Of a stretch of 64,000 nucleotides of DNA, positions 22,085 to 34,830 are shown in pieces. The translations under genes were made by a program, and so were the position numbers. The stretch is from Hydractinia symbiolongicarpus (Eukaryota > Cnidaria > Hydrozoa > Anthoathecata > Hydractiniidae): positions 4,712,001 to 4,776,000 of the forward strand of contig NC_079882.1 of the NCBI RefSeq assembly GCF_029227915.1. The letters are read 5' to 3'. The notes under the pieces are model-generated. The model was not told the DNA's origin. It saw nothing but the letters and a program-made list of their open reading frames with translations, and did no database searches. Within the stretch, counting starts at the first letter, position 1. The number at the start of each line of letters is the position of its first letter.

Positions 22085-22591
22085 TTTTAGCAAGTGAATA
22101 ATTTTCATCATATTTTACATATATCTTTTGTGGTTTAGCGTCCTGGTGTATACTACCCCAATTTACTTAGCAACATGTGCCTACTTATGTCTATTTTATT
22201 CAATTTATTTAAGCTACAATTTAATTGGCGAACTTATGCACTTTTGTCTTCTACTTTTTCCACGTTCTAATTTTCTTTTGTCTCCCTGTTTTCAGCCTTT
22301 TCTCAGCGTTCTGTTCCAATTACCATGTGTCTTGACTTATCTTAAGTGTAGGATTTTATAGTATTTTATTAATTTTATTATATGTATAAATTTATCATAA
22401 CTTATTTGCAAATAACTTTTAACCTTTTCTCTTTTTTTTTTTTTTTTTATGGAGAAGAACCATTTGTAAATAATGGAACCAAATACATGATTATTAAATG
22501 ATCGAGGGTCTTGGGGGATAACGGTTCCGCATTAGTTGACGGTCATTACGATCCTGAAATTCGAACAACGGCGGGAATAATGTAAACAAAT

Positions 22592-23657
22592 ATGGCTCCC
22601 TTGAGAAATGTTCGTGAAGCTATTTTATTTGCTTACAGTGATAACTTAATTGATGAAGATACGTGCATTTTACTATATGATATGAACAGAACAAAAAACT
22701 ATGACCTTCCGTACTGGAATTACGAACGATTCGACTTACATTCTATGAGCGATGATGAATGTAGAACTGAGTTTAGATTTTGGAAGAATGACTTGTATAT
22801 TTTGACAGAAGCTCTTCAAATACCCAACGAAATAAAATGTTACAATGGGCTCAAGGTGTCTGGATGGAAGCTCTCTGTGTTTTTTTGAAGAGGTTTGCAT
22901 ACCCATGCAGATATAGTGATATCATGAATAGATTTGGTCGCCCAACACCTCAACTTTCAGTGATATTTAATTTTATTGTTGATCATGTGTGTCAAAATTT
23001 CTAACATCTCGTCACTACATTAAATCAACCGTGGCTCTCAAATACAGAACTCTCAAAATTTGCAGATAGCATACATAGAAAAGGTGCACCACTTCAAAAC
23101 TGTTGGGGTTTTGTGGATGGCACTGTTCGACCTATATGTGGACCACAAGAGAACCAAAGAGTTATGTATAATGGTCACAAGCGAATTCACGCTATAAAGT
23201 TCCAGTCAGTTGTGGCTCCTCATGAAATCATAGCAAACTTATCTGGTCCATACGAGACGCTGGTATGCTTGCAAAGTCAGGCTTGCTTAATCAATCACAA
23301 ATTTATAGCTTCTCGCCTGCTGGAAATACACTTTGCATTTTTGGGGACCCTGCATATCCCTTGAGAGTTCATCTTCAAGCCCTATTTAGACGTAATACAG
23401 GTCTTAATCAGAACCAAAAATTATACAACAAAGCAATGAGTCAAGTGCGCGTTTCTGTGGAATGGGTGTTCGGTGGTATTATAAACTACTTTGCTTTTTT
23501 GGAATACAAAAAGAATCTGAAAATTGGTCTTCGCTCCATTGGAAAAATGTATATATGTTGTGCATTGATGAAAAATGCTCATAGTTGTCTGTACAAAAAC
23601 ACTACCTCAAATTTCTTTGTCATTGACCCTCCTGACATATTCAACTATTTTCAGTGA
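22592..23657 (+). pseudogene. HARBI1-like (PIF/Harbinger) transposase, broken
   Basis: This is a DDE nuclease of the PIF/Harbinger family in three frames. 22592-22855 gives the N-terminal helical region. A 1-nt shift near 22855 leads into a frame carrying KRFAYPCRYSDI and FGRPTPQLS, which meets TAA at 23002-23004. It then resumes with FVDGTVRPICGP (first catalytic D) and NGHKRIHAIKFQS. A shift near 23250 removes the expected GRRHD segment, and 23265-23657 gives GDPAYPL (second D) and VSVEWVFGG (catalytic E) to a normal C-terminus. All three catalytic residues survive, but the stop and two shifts rule out a functional protein unless the assembly is wrong. Confidence 0.85.
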
Positions 23658-26324
23658 AGGAAAGAAACAATCATTTGACTATAGCAATGTTTATAAATAA
23701 CTTTTTAAACACTGTACATGAATATAAAGCAAAAATAAAGTTATTTTTTTAATGTTTATTTTGTCAATTTATCTACTAAAGCTGCAAACAGTTGTGACTG
23801 TTGTTGTTGGAATTGTAATTGTGTCATTATCAATTACGGAGTTTCATACCGCGCAGGTCTGGGCGCTAGTGAACGCTTTGTAGGGACAAATTTTTCGCTT
23901 GTTTTCATTTGTCTTGATGGCCCAAATAATTTTCATGGTCAGTTTTTCACAACTATTCTGGTTAGTGCTGCAAAAAGAGGCAGAAATGCAAAATCCTGCC
24001 TGATGTTTCTTTAACTAATATTTAACTGACGTTTTGCTTTTTAATAACACGTTTAAATGGTGTTGCTAACCCTCTTTGTGGTATATTGACATGGGTAAGA
24101 TGTTGGAATCGAAGAAAAATTAAATTACTGACTTTTATAGAGAGGACATATTGTTGATGTTGGTTTTAGGGGTTAGCTTCCTGTTGCAAGCTAGCTACAT
24201 ATACCATACATTTTGTGTTGTGAGGAATAAAGTAATGGTTAAAAAGAAACACTATTCTATTATTATCAGTGCACTTTGGCAAGAAGAAGTAAAAATTACA
24301 GCTCGCTATAGAAAGACTTAAATGAAGTTTTTTTACAGTAAGCTATAGATGACTTGTTATAAGCTTTGTTTACATTATTTTCGGCAGGCAAATAGTTTTT
24401 TAACCAATCAGATCTTCTAAAAAGAATTATTAGCCAATTGAATTGCTTTATTTTGCCTGCCAAAAAAGTAAAAACAGAAAAATTCACCTAAGCAAGTCAT
24501 CTATAGCTTAGCTAGCTATATATGGATCTGCAAGTTTGACATGGATTAACGTGGAAGAGCATTTAATAAAGGATCTATTTGCAAAGTATAGCTAACTATA
24601 GCTACTTAAAAAAGAGTACAGATGAAATCGATTGAAAATAAAATACACACTTCAACATTATAATGACTGGCTTTGACTTTTCGTTAGAAATTATTGTATA
24701 TAAATATTAACAAGAAGCCCTGCGGCTTTAAGATTTCCGTCATTAGCCTGAAAGATTTTGAAATTTAAAATAGACGTTGAAAACGGAGAATTATGGGGTA
24801 AACAAATCACGAGTATCACGATTCTCAACTATTTAAAAATACAATTCAATAAATAAAAAATAAAATTTTACATAGCTATATGAAGTATTCTAAAATAACA
24901 GTTAAAACTTTAACTGGATATTTTTAAATGTGAACAGGGAAAATTTTGGAAATTCCAGAATACAATAATCTTGCTACGTAAAAACTTGACGATTCGAATA
25001 TAATAACTTCTGAACGAGCTCAATTTGAATGATGAAGTAGTTCATGTTTATTAATTCAGCAATAAATACATATTAGCATTTCAGTATTTAAGGCCTTCAA
25101 AATTTACTCTCTAGTTGAAAATTTTTTGAAAATGCTGGTGGTGCATGGTTTGATAACAGCTGACCTGAAAAAGAAAGTACGTTTTAAAAATAAGAAACAT
25201 GAATACAATTTTACCATAAACTGCATTAAAACCAGGTTGTTTAAATATTGTCTCTATTGTAATATTGGCGCCATAGCTCGGCGGTTATAACTCTGGCACT
25301 TTGTGCGGGAGAACAGGGTTCGATTCCCCTTGGCGGCAATTCAATATTGGTGAGTGAATGCTACCATAGCCCTGGACTAGGACTGCCTATCTAAGCTATG
25401 ACCTTTCCTGGAAATAATAGACAAAATAATATAGAATATATATACATATATACGACCAAACCAAAAAGACCAGTAAGGGGCGACCAGCAAAATGTAAGCA
25501 CTTTTAGTCATGGACGCACACGGAATGTTCTGGCCACACGAAGAGTACACTATCTGTTCAGATTGGTCATTTAATTGACAGAGATTAAAATAAAGCATCT
25601 TCATTGGCTTTCGAAAAAATGGAATTTTCCGAGCGTTTAGCCTGGACAAAAACTTAACAGAGTCCGGGCTCTGTGCTGTCTCGCTCTATCTAAAATTATA
25701 TCTATCTCCCATCAGGCGATTTTAAAGATTCCTTTTCGCATAGCGGCGACGGAAATCAATAACTAGCTAGGAAGGGATATATATATATAATAGCATGTTA
25801 CACGTATTACTGTGTTCTTAATTTTGGTAAAATGCAAGAATAAATTTAGGCAAGGTCCACTTTTACAATTTTGTGATAGCATAGTAATTTTGGTACATTG
25901 AAATAAGAAAAAATTGTTAACCGAAAATATTTGACGAAAACAGTTAAAGTCACTAAATTTGTTTAAAAGTTATTTTCCATTAAATTTGTTTTTTTTTAAC
26001 CGCAGTATATTATTTTATTTTATTTTTCACAGCTTTACTTTAAAGATTAAAATTATTCCCATGCAAAATTGAGGCGTAGCAATTTTTAAGGTTAAGTTGG
26101 TGTTCGAACTGCGCTGTTTGATGTTTTTTGAAGTTGAGTGATATTAGAAATGAGTTTTTATGATCCTATTTTTAGCATCTGGGCACTTGCCCACCTATAA
26201 ATCTGATTACTGTATGAATAAGGCTACGATATATATGAATGACCCAGTTGCGAGTGTGAGCCCTAGCTAACAAAAACTACAACTAGACAGATACAGCCAG
26301 CTTTTTGACAATTTTTAATTTGGT
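23658..26324. other. Non-coding stretch between two Harbinger ORFs
   Basis: No gene is recognised. The stretch contains a SINE at about 25267. If the transposase and the Myb-like ORF belong to one element, this is its internal spacer. I could not find matching terminal inverted repeats with a TWA target duplication. Confidence 0.4.
25267..25430 (+). mobile_element. tRNA-like SINE head with strong B box
   Basis: 25267-25337 resembles a tRNA. The acceptor stem GGCGCCA pairs with TGGCGGC at six of seven positions, an A-box-like TAGCTCGGCGGTTA follows and the B box GGTTCGATTCC is perfect. The D stem cannot form and the T stem is only partly paired, so a working tRNA is unlikely. The AT-rich tail ending near 25430 supports a SINE. 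Confidence 0.5.
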
Positions 26325-26875
26325 TTATAAAGTTAATACCTTTAGCTGATCTGCCATAAGTTGTCGTTGTCCTGCAAGCTCCTGTATTTTATTTTTAAAA
26401 AACTTATTGTTTCAGTAGCATTTGCTCGGCGCTTTAATGCTCCTTTTGGGCTTTCATCGTCAGAAGTAGCATTTCATATTTTCGTTTCGGTGAAGGTTTC
26501 TAAACTTGACGCATTTCTTCAGCAGATTTTCTTCCACTATCAGCATTTTCTGAACCAGTAATTTAGATAGATAAATCATTAAACTTATCGATAATATCTT
26601 GAATTGCAATTTCCAGATCTGTCAACTCAGGTGGTGAAATTCCACTAGCATTTTCTCCTTGCCAATTTTTTTTTAAATGCCTTCTCTAATGCCGAGTACC
26701 TATCCCTGACAGCTCGTTGATTTACTCTGAATTTGGGATCATCGATATCATTTAATATATCTGCTATTTGGTGCCAGACATTGCCACGCTTTGGCGTATC
26801 ATGTTTATATTTGTAAGGCTACACAGTTAGAATTTCTCGAATCAAGAGCTCATCGTGCTCTGGGGTCCATGTCAT
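26325..26875 (-). pseudogene. Harbinger Myb/SANT-like protein, broken
   Basis: Read on the minus strand from ATG at 26875: MTWTPEHDELLIREIL, an in-frame TAG at 26821-26819, then KRGNVWHQIADILND and VNQRAVRDRYSALEK. These are a trihelix Myb/SANT-type DNA-binding domain as found in the second ORF of PIF/Harbinger elements. After a shift in an A-run near 26665, SPPELTDLEIAIQD and later TSDDESPKGALKRRAN and IQELAGQRQLMADQLK are readable in other frames. Known Harbinger elements need such a Myb-like partner for nuclear import and DNA binding of the transposase. It converges on the broken transposase at 22592-23657, consistent with one dead two-gene element. Confidence 0.75.
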
Positions 26876-27442
26876 TGATGGCCTAAAATAATAAAACATA
26901 CGTATCTTGCTTTATGACTCAAACATGGAGTATATAGAGCTGGTAGTCAAAACAAAAAATAAGCTTGATACAGTGTTTTTGTGGAGGCATGATCAGAACA
27001 AATTTGAATGAATTTTTTTTAACTATATATTTAAGCAATAAAATTGGTAGCTGGCTAGGTATAAGCTGGGCTAAGGACACGTTTGCTTGCTTTTGGTGAG
27101 GAAAAATATAAAAACACAAAACAAACTTTTTGAAAAACAATATCTTCTCAGACTTGAGAAAACGCTGCTAAAACATTTCGAGATACTGGTAGAATAATAG
27201 TGTGAATTAATATACAAAATTTAAAGTATCTAAGAAGTTACTGTCGTTTTTTCTTTTCTATTTTCTCCATTGCAAAGACTTTCTACACACAACCTCAAAA
27301 TGTGCATTTTCGCGTCGGTGGGAAGACGAGAAAAGGTTTTACCCTGAGTCAGGCATGCGCAGTGAAACTTTTTTTTTACGTAACTCCGTCGCAGATTCAG
27401 TAAACTATACTGAAAAAGTGCAAGCATTTTTGGAAGAATAGG
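26876..27442. other. Short intergenic stretch
   Basis: AT-rich, no gene recognised. It may contain the missing right end of the Harbinger element. Confidence 0.4.
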
Positions 27443-27667
27443 GAAGGCAGGGGCGGATCTAGGGTTAGGCAGCCTAGGCAATTGCCTAAGCCTAGTTTTG
27501 TGAACTAGAAAAAAAATTCTCTATAGATAGAATAATCTATAAAAAAAACTAAATTATTTTTATCAATTTATTTTTGGCATCCGCCGATTTCGACTATGAC
27601 GATGCGCGGCGTGCGTGTTTTATTTTACTCAAATAAGCAAACCCGGGGCGATCTTTAGGCAAAATGT

Positions 27668-27852
27668 CTATTCGCCTAAAACGTCCGCGGGTTTTAAAGT
27701 TCCGAATGAATGAAAATCACAGATGGAAGAAAAAACGCCTAAAACGTCCGCGGGTTTTCAAGTTCCAATGAATGAAATTCTGGAATGTGAAGAAAAAACG
27801 CCTAAAACGTCCGTGGGTTTTAAAGTTTAAACGCCTAAAACGACCACGGGTA
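27668..27852. repeat. Tandem GCCTAAAACGTCCGCGGG repeats
   Basis: Four copies of CGCCTAAAACG(T/A)CC(G)CGGGT are spaced about 64, 63 and 31 bp apart, with TTTTAAAGTTCC and AATGAATGAAA between the first ones. CpG-rich motifs are unusual in this AT-rich sequence. They lie near the left end of the transposon and may be sub-terminal protein-binding repeats. Confidence 0.7.
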
Positions 27853-29104
27853 CGGTTACATGGAGTGGATGTTTCTTTTTCAACATGGTTTACCTGGATC
27901 AGGTCCAATTGCAGGGAGCACTTCAAATGTCTAGAATATTAAAGCAATTGTATGCCACCTAAGTTAAATAAAGAAGTTTTGAATTTGGAAACCTTTTCAG
28001 ATATTGAAAGGATTGGAAATGCTGGAGAGAAGTATTTTGGCCACGTGTGCCGTGTTGTTGTCTCAAACCAAACCTTTATCTTCCTCTGCAAGAGACAATA
28101 AATTCAGTAATACTTGAAATATTTTAGTTTTAGCTGCTCCTGAATTTTAGGCACTTTTGTGTCAAGAACTATTCTTAAAAGTGGTAAACCACCAGATGTT
28201 CTTACAAAACGTGTAATTTAAATCTTTTTCTTATCAAAACAAAAGGTTTTAACTTGGCCTTGATCAAATGCATTGTTTATAAACATAAAAGCCCAATGCT
28301 AAACGAGATAGCTAACTGAGCCAATTTATGTCAACACTGTCTTGGCGGTCGAGAGATGTTTTGATGTGTATGTTAAATTCGGTATAGAGTATTACTAGCT
28401 ACCTGTATGTGTATTAGTTGGAATTTTGTTAGTTTTTTTCCTTTAACGTCTTAAGGGTCACTGGCTTCGTGTAGGCTTTGTGTAGCCGTTTATGCAACTG
28501 TGTATCTTTGTTTCTGTTAGGGAGAGAATACATTCTTGTAAGATAACTAAGGGACAGCTCTTTCATGAACGCAAAAGTCCAAGCTAAATGTTAATAGATC
28601 TGCAGATCCCCTTTCCCTCCCCTAAACATCAAATCAGAAAAGGTAATCTTTGAATGTTGTCAGTCCTTGAAACCATAAGCACTCGGCCATGTGTCCCTGC
28701 TAAGCAGGTAGACACTAAAAGTTATTAATACTTTCTGTTCTCTAAGAAATCGATGTATACAGTATGAGATATAATTAAACGGCAAAGGATTCTACCTCGT
28801 CCCACCGCCAAATTTATACGCTTAGCATATACTTTTTTATTGTGATTGTCCCTAAGAACTTTGACTTTGTGGGAACTTTTAAACAGTGCATTTTATATGC
28901 AACATCCCACTGCTCATTTTAAAACTTTTAAGAACACGAGAAGATCTCTTTGACTTTCCCATGTTACTTTTAATTGTAATAAAATTGCTAAAAACAAAAG
29001 AATGAAGCAATACCTAATCTAAGAATAGTCCAAGTTTGTTTTATAATATTTCTTATTCTCATCTTGCTGAGCAATACAACGTATATAATTTTGTTTTAGG
29101 ATAA

Positions 29105-29650
29105 GATATTTTGATGTCACCCTGGTACCTAAGATGAATATTCTTCTAACAACGAAAATCACCATCAATTAAAAGAACACAGATTTGTTAATCCTTATAA
29201 TATTGGAAAACTGTAAACAATGGATATATATCTGGTATAATCCACAAAGTTGTGTTTCATAAGAGGAACTAAGAAGGTGAAAAAAATCAATCAAAATAAC
29301 TTGTATTTTGATGTCACCCTGGTACCTATGATGAATATTCAAGTAAATAACACAGAAGATTTGTTCTGAATCCTTATAATATTGGAAAACTGTAAACAAT
29401 AGATATATATCTGGTATAATCCACAAAGTTGTGTTTCATAAGAGGAACTAAGAAGGTGAAAAAAATCAATCAAAATAACTTGTATTTTGATGTCACCCTG
29501 GTACCTATGATGAATATTCAAGTAAATAACACAGAAGATTTGTTCTGAATCCTTATAATATTGGAAAACTGTAAACAATGGATATATATCTGGTATAATC
29601 CACAAAGTTGGTGAAAAAAATCAATCAAAATAACTTGTGAATATTCAAGT
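29105..29650. repeat. 179-bp tandem repeat, about three units
   Basis: TCCTTATAATATTGGAAAAC recurs near 29192, 29371 and 29550, and GATGTCACCCTGGTACCTA near 29116, 29309 and 29488. Units two and three are nearly identical, and the last is truncated before GTGAATATTCAAGTAAAT. Overlapping minus-strand ORFs with the same peptide are by-products of the repeat. Confidence 0.85.
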
Positions 29651-30745
29651 AAATCATAGAAATGATTTTCACGTAAAACATATACAGATCGAAACAAGAA
29701 TTGCATGTTAAAAAACGTTCTGTTACAGACTGTAAACTAACAAATGTCATGTCAACTTATGGGTATGAGTAGGATTTGTATATATGTTGCTTTTTATATG
29801 AGAATCTTCATAATTGGCTTATAGTTACTAAAACTTTCTTAAAGATTTTACAGTATTAAAATATTTTTTAAACATAGTTGACAGGGACATGTAAGGGTAA
29901 ATAATATGAGACATGTTAAATGTTTTGATGTTATTTTTCTAATTTCTAACTCTTTTCTGGCTTAATAAACTGCCTTTCTCTTGTGGGAATTTCATAGCAT
30001 TAAAATTAATGCTTAATAGAAATTGGTGCAAAACTACACCAGTAACCCTAATGCTAAACTGTATTAACTTCATGAAGAGGTGATTACTATATACTTTTTG
30101 TACACGTTTATTATATGTTGCGATCTTACACTGTAAGTCTAACTGGAAATCTTTCATTCTTTTATATGCTGGTTTTCTTTGTGCATTTGCAGGTTCTTAA
30201 CACAGACTATAATTTTCCAAACAATATTTCTACGTTGCACTACTGTTGACTATCTATTCCTAAAATTGTCTTGTAATGTAATTTTTTGTTGTATTGTTAG
30301 TTATTAGACTTATTGCATGTTTTGAAATGAAGCAAATCCCCAACTTATTACTTGTTCTCGTATTATGTGCGTAAAACGAAAAAAGATGCTAAAATACTTA
30401 ATACCAGTATGTGATTCAAAGAAATTATGGAAACGCTAACCCTGTTTCAAATCGAATTTGCTAACCGGACGCATTTTCCATCCACATGTTTTAACAAGGA
30501 TAAAGTGGTAAAACTACGGGGGTTACTGTTATTTGTTTGGCTATAAAGAAACTTTCGTTTCTAATCTAGAAGGATTCTTAATAACTAAAAACCTTACTTT
30601 TGGGAAAATTTTAGTTCCTTTTACAGCAAAAACACAAAACGGCCGATTTACCTCGTACAACACCACAACCCTTGACATTACTTTGCCAAAAAATCTATGA
30701 AATTTTGCCTAACCAAAAAAAATTCCTAGATCCGCCCCTGGAAGG

Positions 30746-33700
30746 TACTTGTATTTGCTAGTTAGCCAATACTAAAGTTGCCATAAATACATTATTAATA
30801 TGGGTAAAAATATACAATTTTTGTAATACGTACATCTCTTTATAGGTGTCCTGAACTTTATCTAAGATTACCTCGTTTTAATGCAATCTTTTGATTTTCC
30901 GCTATTACGACTAATCATAAAATTGAAAAAGGCTTATTTCAAAAGTTTAAAAATCTAATATATAATTTTTCTTTTGGAACTTTCCTTTTGTTACTTCGCA
31001 AGAGTTCGTTTTTCAGATTGGATGCCAGGTAATGTAATTGATACCGATGGTTTTGATACATATATAAAACTCTAAATAAACTTTGAAATTAAATTTTTGG
31101 TTGAATAGCACATCCAAAGTATATTTCATTAAATCGTTCTTTGAGGGTAAACTAGCTAATTGTTAAGGATATTTCAAGCGAACCAAAGTTTAGAATAACA
31201 GCACACCAGTTGTCTAAGTTAATATATTTTTTTTCACTTTGCAAAATGAAAAACTTCCTTATAAAATAAGGATTATAACCTTTCTCCAAGGTTAGATTTA
31301 GCGTGCAAAATAAACAGCTAGCAATTCAAAAAAAAGTTGTCCATCTTCCTTTATTAGGAAAAAAACTGCAAAATTTAAAAAAACATATTTTTTTTGTTTT
31401 TTTCTTTTCTTGTCTTCCTGCAAAAGCCGAAAAATCATTTGCTTCTTAGAAGTTTGTTAGTCGGAATGGTAACCCTTTTAAAATGAGTGCAACTATACCC
31501 TTTAGAAAACGTCCGCTTACGTACTCCCTTAATCACCTCTCACAAACTAAACAAGAAAAAAATAACTAATGTCTCACGTCTAACGTTACTACAGTTAAGT
31601 TTGAATAACCTTGTAGGCGAGAAAAACCCTTCTTTAGCTTCAAGTGCAGTATTTCGAGATAATAGCACTCTTCTATTGTCGTTTTTTTAAAAAAAATATT
31701 TTTGGGTAGATATCTAAAATAGTGTTCTTTTCCAACAATTTCCCAGCTATTCCAGCATCCGTCCTTTTTTAATCTGAAACTATACTATTTAAATATTTTG
31801 AAATAATGTATTGCTATTCCAACTCCCGCGATTATTGAAGGCTAGAGAGTAATAATATTCTTTTTGCTTACATAGGTAAAGTTAGTGATAAGTACTTTAT
31901 ATAGAAGCATTGCTTCCATATCACTCAAAAAATACCTGCGTATGTAACGTTGTTAACGTTGCTAACTGTTCTTATTATTCTGCTTAAGTGAATTTCTTCA
32001 CAGGCCATGTAATGAACATCCTATAATAAATCCTGTGTGTTTGTGAGGTGCTTTGTAAATTTATATATTTTTTTTACATTAAAAATACGCGACAAAATAT
32101 GTCTGATTTTCTACTTAATGACTTTGGACGTTAGGATTGTTTTTAAAATAACTAAAGCCCTGACTTTGCACTTAAAAATTTGAACTATAATAAGTTGAAA
32201 GTAGGTAGAAATAACTGACATCAACTCCCACTTTGTTAACTAGGTGGCACCTGGAACCACAATTGGGCCAATTATCCTAAGTTGGATCAAACCTCTCGTT
32301 TCGACAGGTTCATCAGGTCATCAAAAATCTTTTAAAACCTACTATTTATGTACCAGTTTACCATAACATCTACACATTAGAGAAAACAGGAAAAACACAC
32401 TTTACTGTGAATAATACTGTGTTCGAATAATTTCCCAGAAAAGTTTAAAAATTTATTGCCATAGTTGGGTGCCTCATGCAGTGTGCCCATTCAGGCGAAA
32501 GATTCTTAAAATTTTTTGCCAGTTCAGACGGAATGTAACCCTTTTTAAAACCTTGCTATATCTGTTGAAAGAGAAAAGAACAGTCAACAGTTTGTATTAC
32601 ATAGTCCATCTAAAGCAATCACTTTACTTCGATTTAAATAAAAATACAAAACAAATCCTGTCTTAACGTATCCAGCTAAAACAGTCCCCCCCCCGCAATT
32701 ATAATTTGCGAGTCTTCGTTAAAGCTGATCTCAATTTAATTTAATTAATTTGTCTTGATAGACAGACAATATACGGCTATCAATATAGGACTAGCCGGGG
32801 AACCGGACATCTAAACACCGACTTAAGCCACATGTAACTGTGTGATTCGGCGTTAAACGACTCGGGGAGTACTTAATAAGATCCGTAAACTGTGCCACAT
32901 ATCCAGGTGGACCAATTTAGTACAGGTATGAAGTATGTCGTAAATCAAGTGAAGCGCCCATAACCTTAGAGTTTCTGGTAAATATATTTTTCAAAAAATA
33001 ACTTCCCCTTAACATTGGCCAACTGTTTTTACTATGACCCTGTCTTAACAAAAACAGTTTGCTAACTTTTTTTATTTTTGGAAAGAATTGTTCGGGAAAA
33101 TTCAAAAATTAATCGTGAGACTGAGCTGAGCGCTCATTACAGGTAAACCAGGTCGCATATGCGTATAGGCGTAATACTCTTTTTTTAAAAAAACTTGGCT
33201 ACTTCCGTTTAAATAAAAACACAGCCTTTTATTTTGCAGAATAAGTTTTCGTGACATTTGCAAAGTTGTCAGTGTAAATAAAAACACATCCTACAGGATG
33301 TGGTTACAAATTAATTGCGGATAAAAAATAAACACCAAGTATCAAAAACTGTTCTCTCATTAAATCAATAAACTTTAGACTTTTGCCAATACTTTATATT
33401 ACAGTATAAAGTGTACGTACCAAACTGCATTTAGTATCAAAAAGATTTGACAATCGTGTTGCAGCTAGCTGTATGTAGCTACTTTCACTTTTTATCCAGA
33501 GATAGTTGAGAGCTAGATAGCCTACAGCTTAGTAAAACTCAGGCTGGTGGAAATAAAACGAAAATAAATAATGCTGGCTAGAATAAAAGGCTCTTGTACT
33601 CAACTAAATAATAAGGTTAGCTAGCTAGCTAGTTGACCTTTTAGAATGCTCTCTCGAAACCTATGTTGGTAGCCAAGATATTAAAATAGATTAGTTCAAG

Positions 33701-34830
33701 ATTTGTACTGGACTAAAAAACCTGACAGTATTTATCTTAACATGTAGAAACATATAAAAACAAATATAAAAAAAACTTTTAGAATACAAAAGCTTTCAGA
33801 ATGTTTCATATTCCGGGAAAAACTTGCTGATTGGCTATTTATAAAAACTAGACATCGTCATTGGTTACCTACGCGTTGGAGAAAAAAAACCCTCCTAAAA
33901 ACTAGTAAATATCGTCTTCTGTCGAGATGCGAAATAAAGATCGCCGATGCATACGATTCTATATATTTTGGTTTTTGTTTCAAGCTCTTTAAAGTGAAGG
34001 AAACTGCTTAACAAATTTGTAAAAACATCTTTTTGTATATTGAGATATATATCCCCGTAGCTTTTCACCTCCCTAATTATGCAGGTTTGTTCACGAGATT
34101 TGAAAAAAGAAATAAAAAGCAATACTGAATTCAGCGTATTGCACTTATAACCTTGAAGCCATATAAGATAACAGATAAACATAACTGATCTCAAGTCCTA
34201 CCTGGGTAACTGGGAACCATCTGGGGTCAAAATTGCTCGGAATCGACGGACAGAGGACATCATCAAAAAACCTTTAAACCCTAGTAATAATTTCTATATT
34301 AAGCTACACATGAAACACACGCATAAAAAAAATTATTTACAAAATGATCATTGATGACTATCCAAATATGTCTCAGCCATTGTTCAACCTCTTAATAGAG
34401 TGAATTTTTCCACTTTCTATTCAACCTGTTATTTTTTTAGTTCATGTACACACATGGCAAAAACTTGGGATTAATATGAAATAAACGGAAATAGTAGTTT
34501 ATCTTCCTAATATTTTTATTGGATGGAACATCCTTTTTAACAAAATTTGGAAAAGCAAAGTGCAGAAAAAATATAAAAAAAATTCTTTATGTTCTGTTAA
34601 TATATTTTTCTATAAGAACTGCTAGAAAAACAGACACATTCAAAAATTTAATGTCTATCAACAAATAGAAAAAAATTAATTCACCATTCATTAAATCAAA
34701 TAAAGTCTAAAAAAATGAAAAAACATTTCTGGAATGTTACAAAATTTGAATCAATAAAAAAGCAGCGAATACATAATGTCAGCTTTCTAAAGACTCAAGT
34801 TAAATGTCATCAAAAGAAATTGTCAACTAT
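30746..34830. other. Intergenic, with old Helitron remnants
   Basis: No gene is supported. Two decayed relatives of the left-edge Helitron units can be recognised. One is near 31990-32340, with GAATTTCTTCACAGGCC, CCTGTGTGTTTGTGAGG and later TTTCGACAGGTTCATCAGGTC. The other is near 34195-34440, with CCTACCTGGGTAACTGGG, CATCATCAAAAAACCTTTA and GTGAATTTTTCCAC. A poly-C run is at 32685 and a (GCTA)n run near 33616-33640. Confidence 0.5.

Larger units (their letters stand above)
20080..22437 (+). mobile_element. 5'-truncated CR1/Jockey-like LINE
   Basis: It covers the RT ORF and its 3' UTR. The right border is uncertain. I place it before the T-run at about 22438, after ATTTGCAAATAAC. The 3' UTR contains a stem-loop (22032-22084), a likely template-recognition structure for target-primed reverse transcription. 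Confidence 0.55.
27448..30740. mobile_element. DNA transposon with CAGGGGCGGATCTAGG TIRs
   Basis: The left end is CAGGGGCGGATCTAGG at 27448. The right end, 30725-30740, is its exact 16-bp complement, and GGTTAGGC follows on both sides slightly further in. GAAGG flanks both ends (27443-27447 and 30741-30745), a 5-bp target duplication. It is 3293 bp with no transposase ORF, so it is non-autonomous or decayed. The termini resemble those of the element at 10266-12583, and the two probably belong to one superfamily (hAT-like is my best guess). Confidence 0.75.

Noticed and set aside
25267-25337. Functional tRNA gene
   Set aside because: The D stem cannot form and the T stem is only partly paired, so a SINE head is more likely.
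29105-29706. CRISPR-like regularly repeated sequence and its 62-88-codon ORFs
   Set aside because: It is a eukaryotic 179-bp tandem repeat without unique spacers; the ORFs simply repeat the unit.
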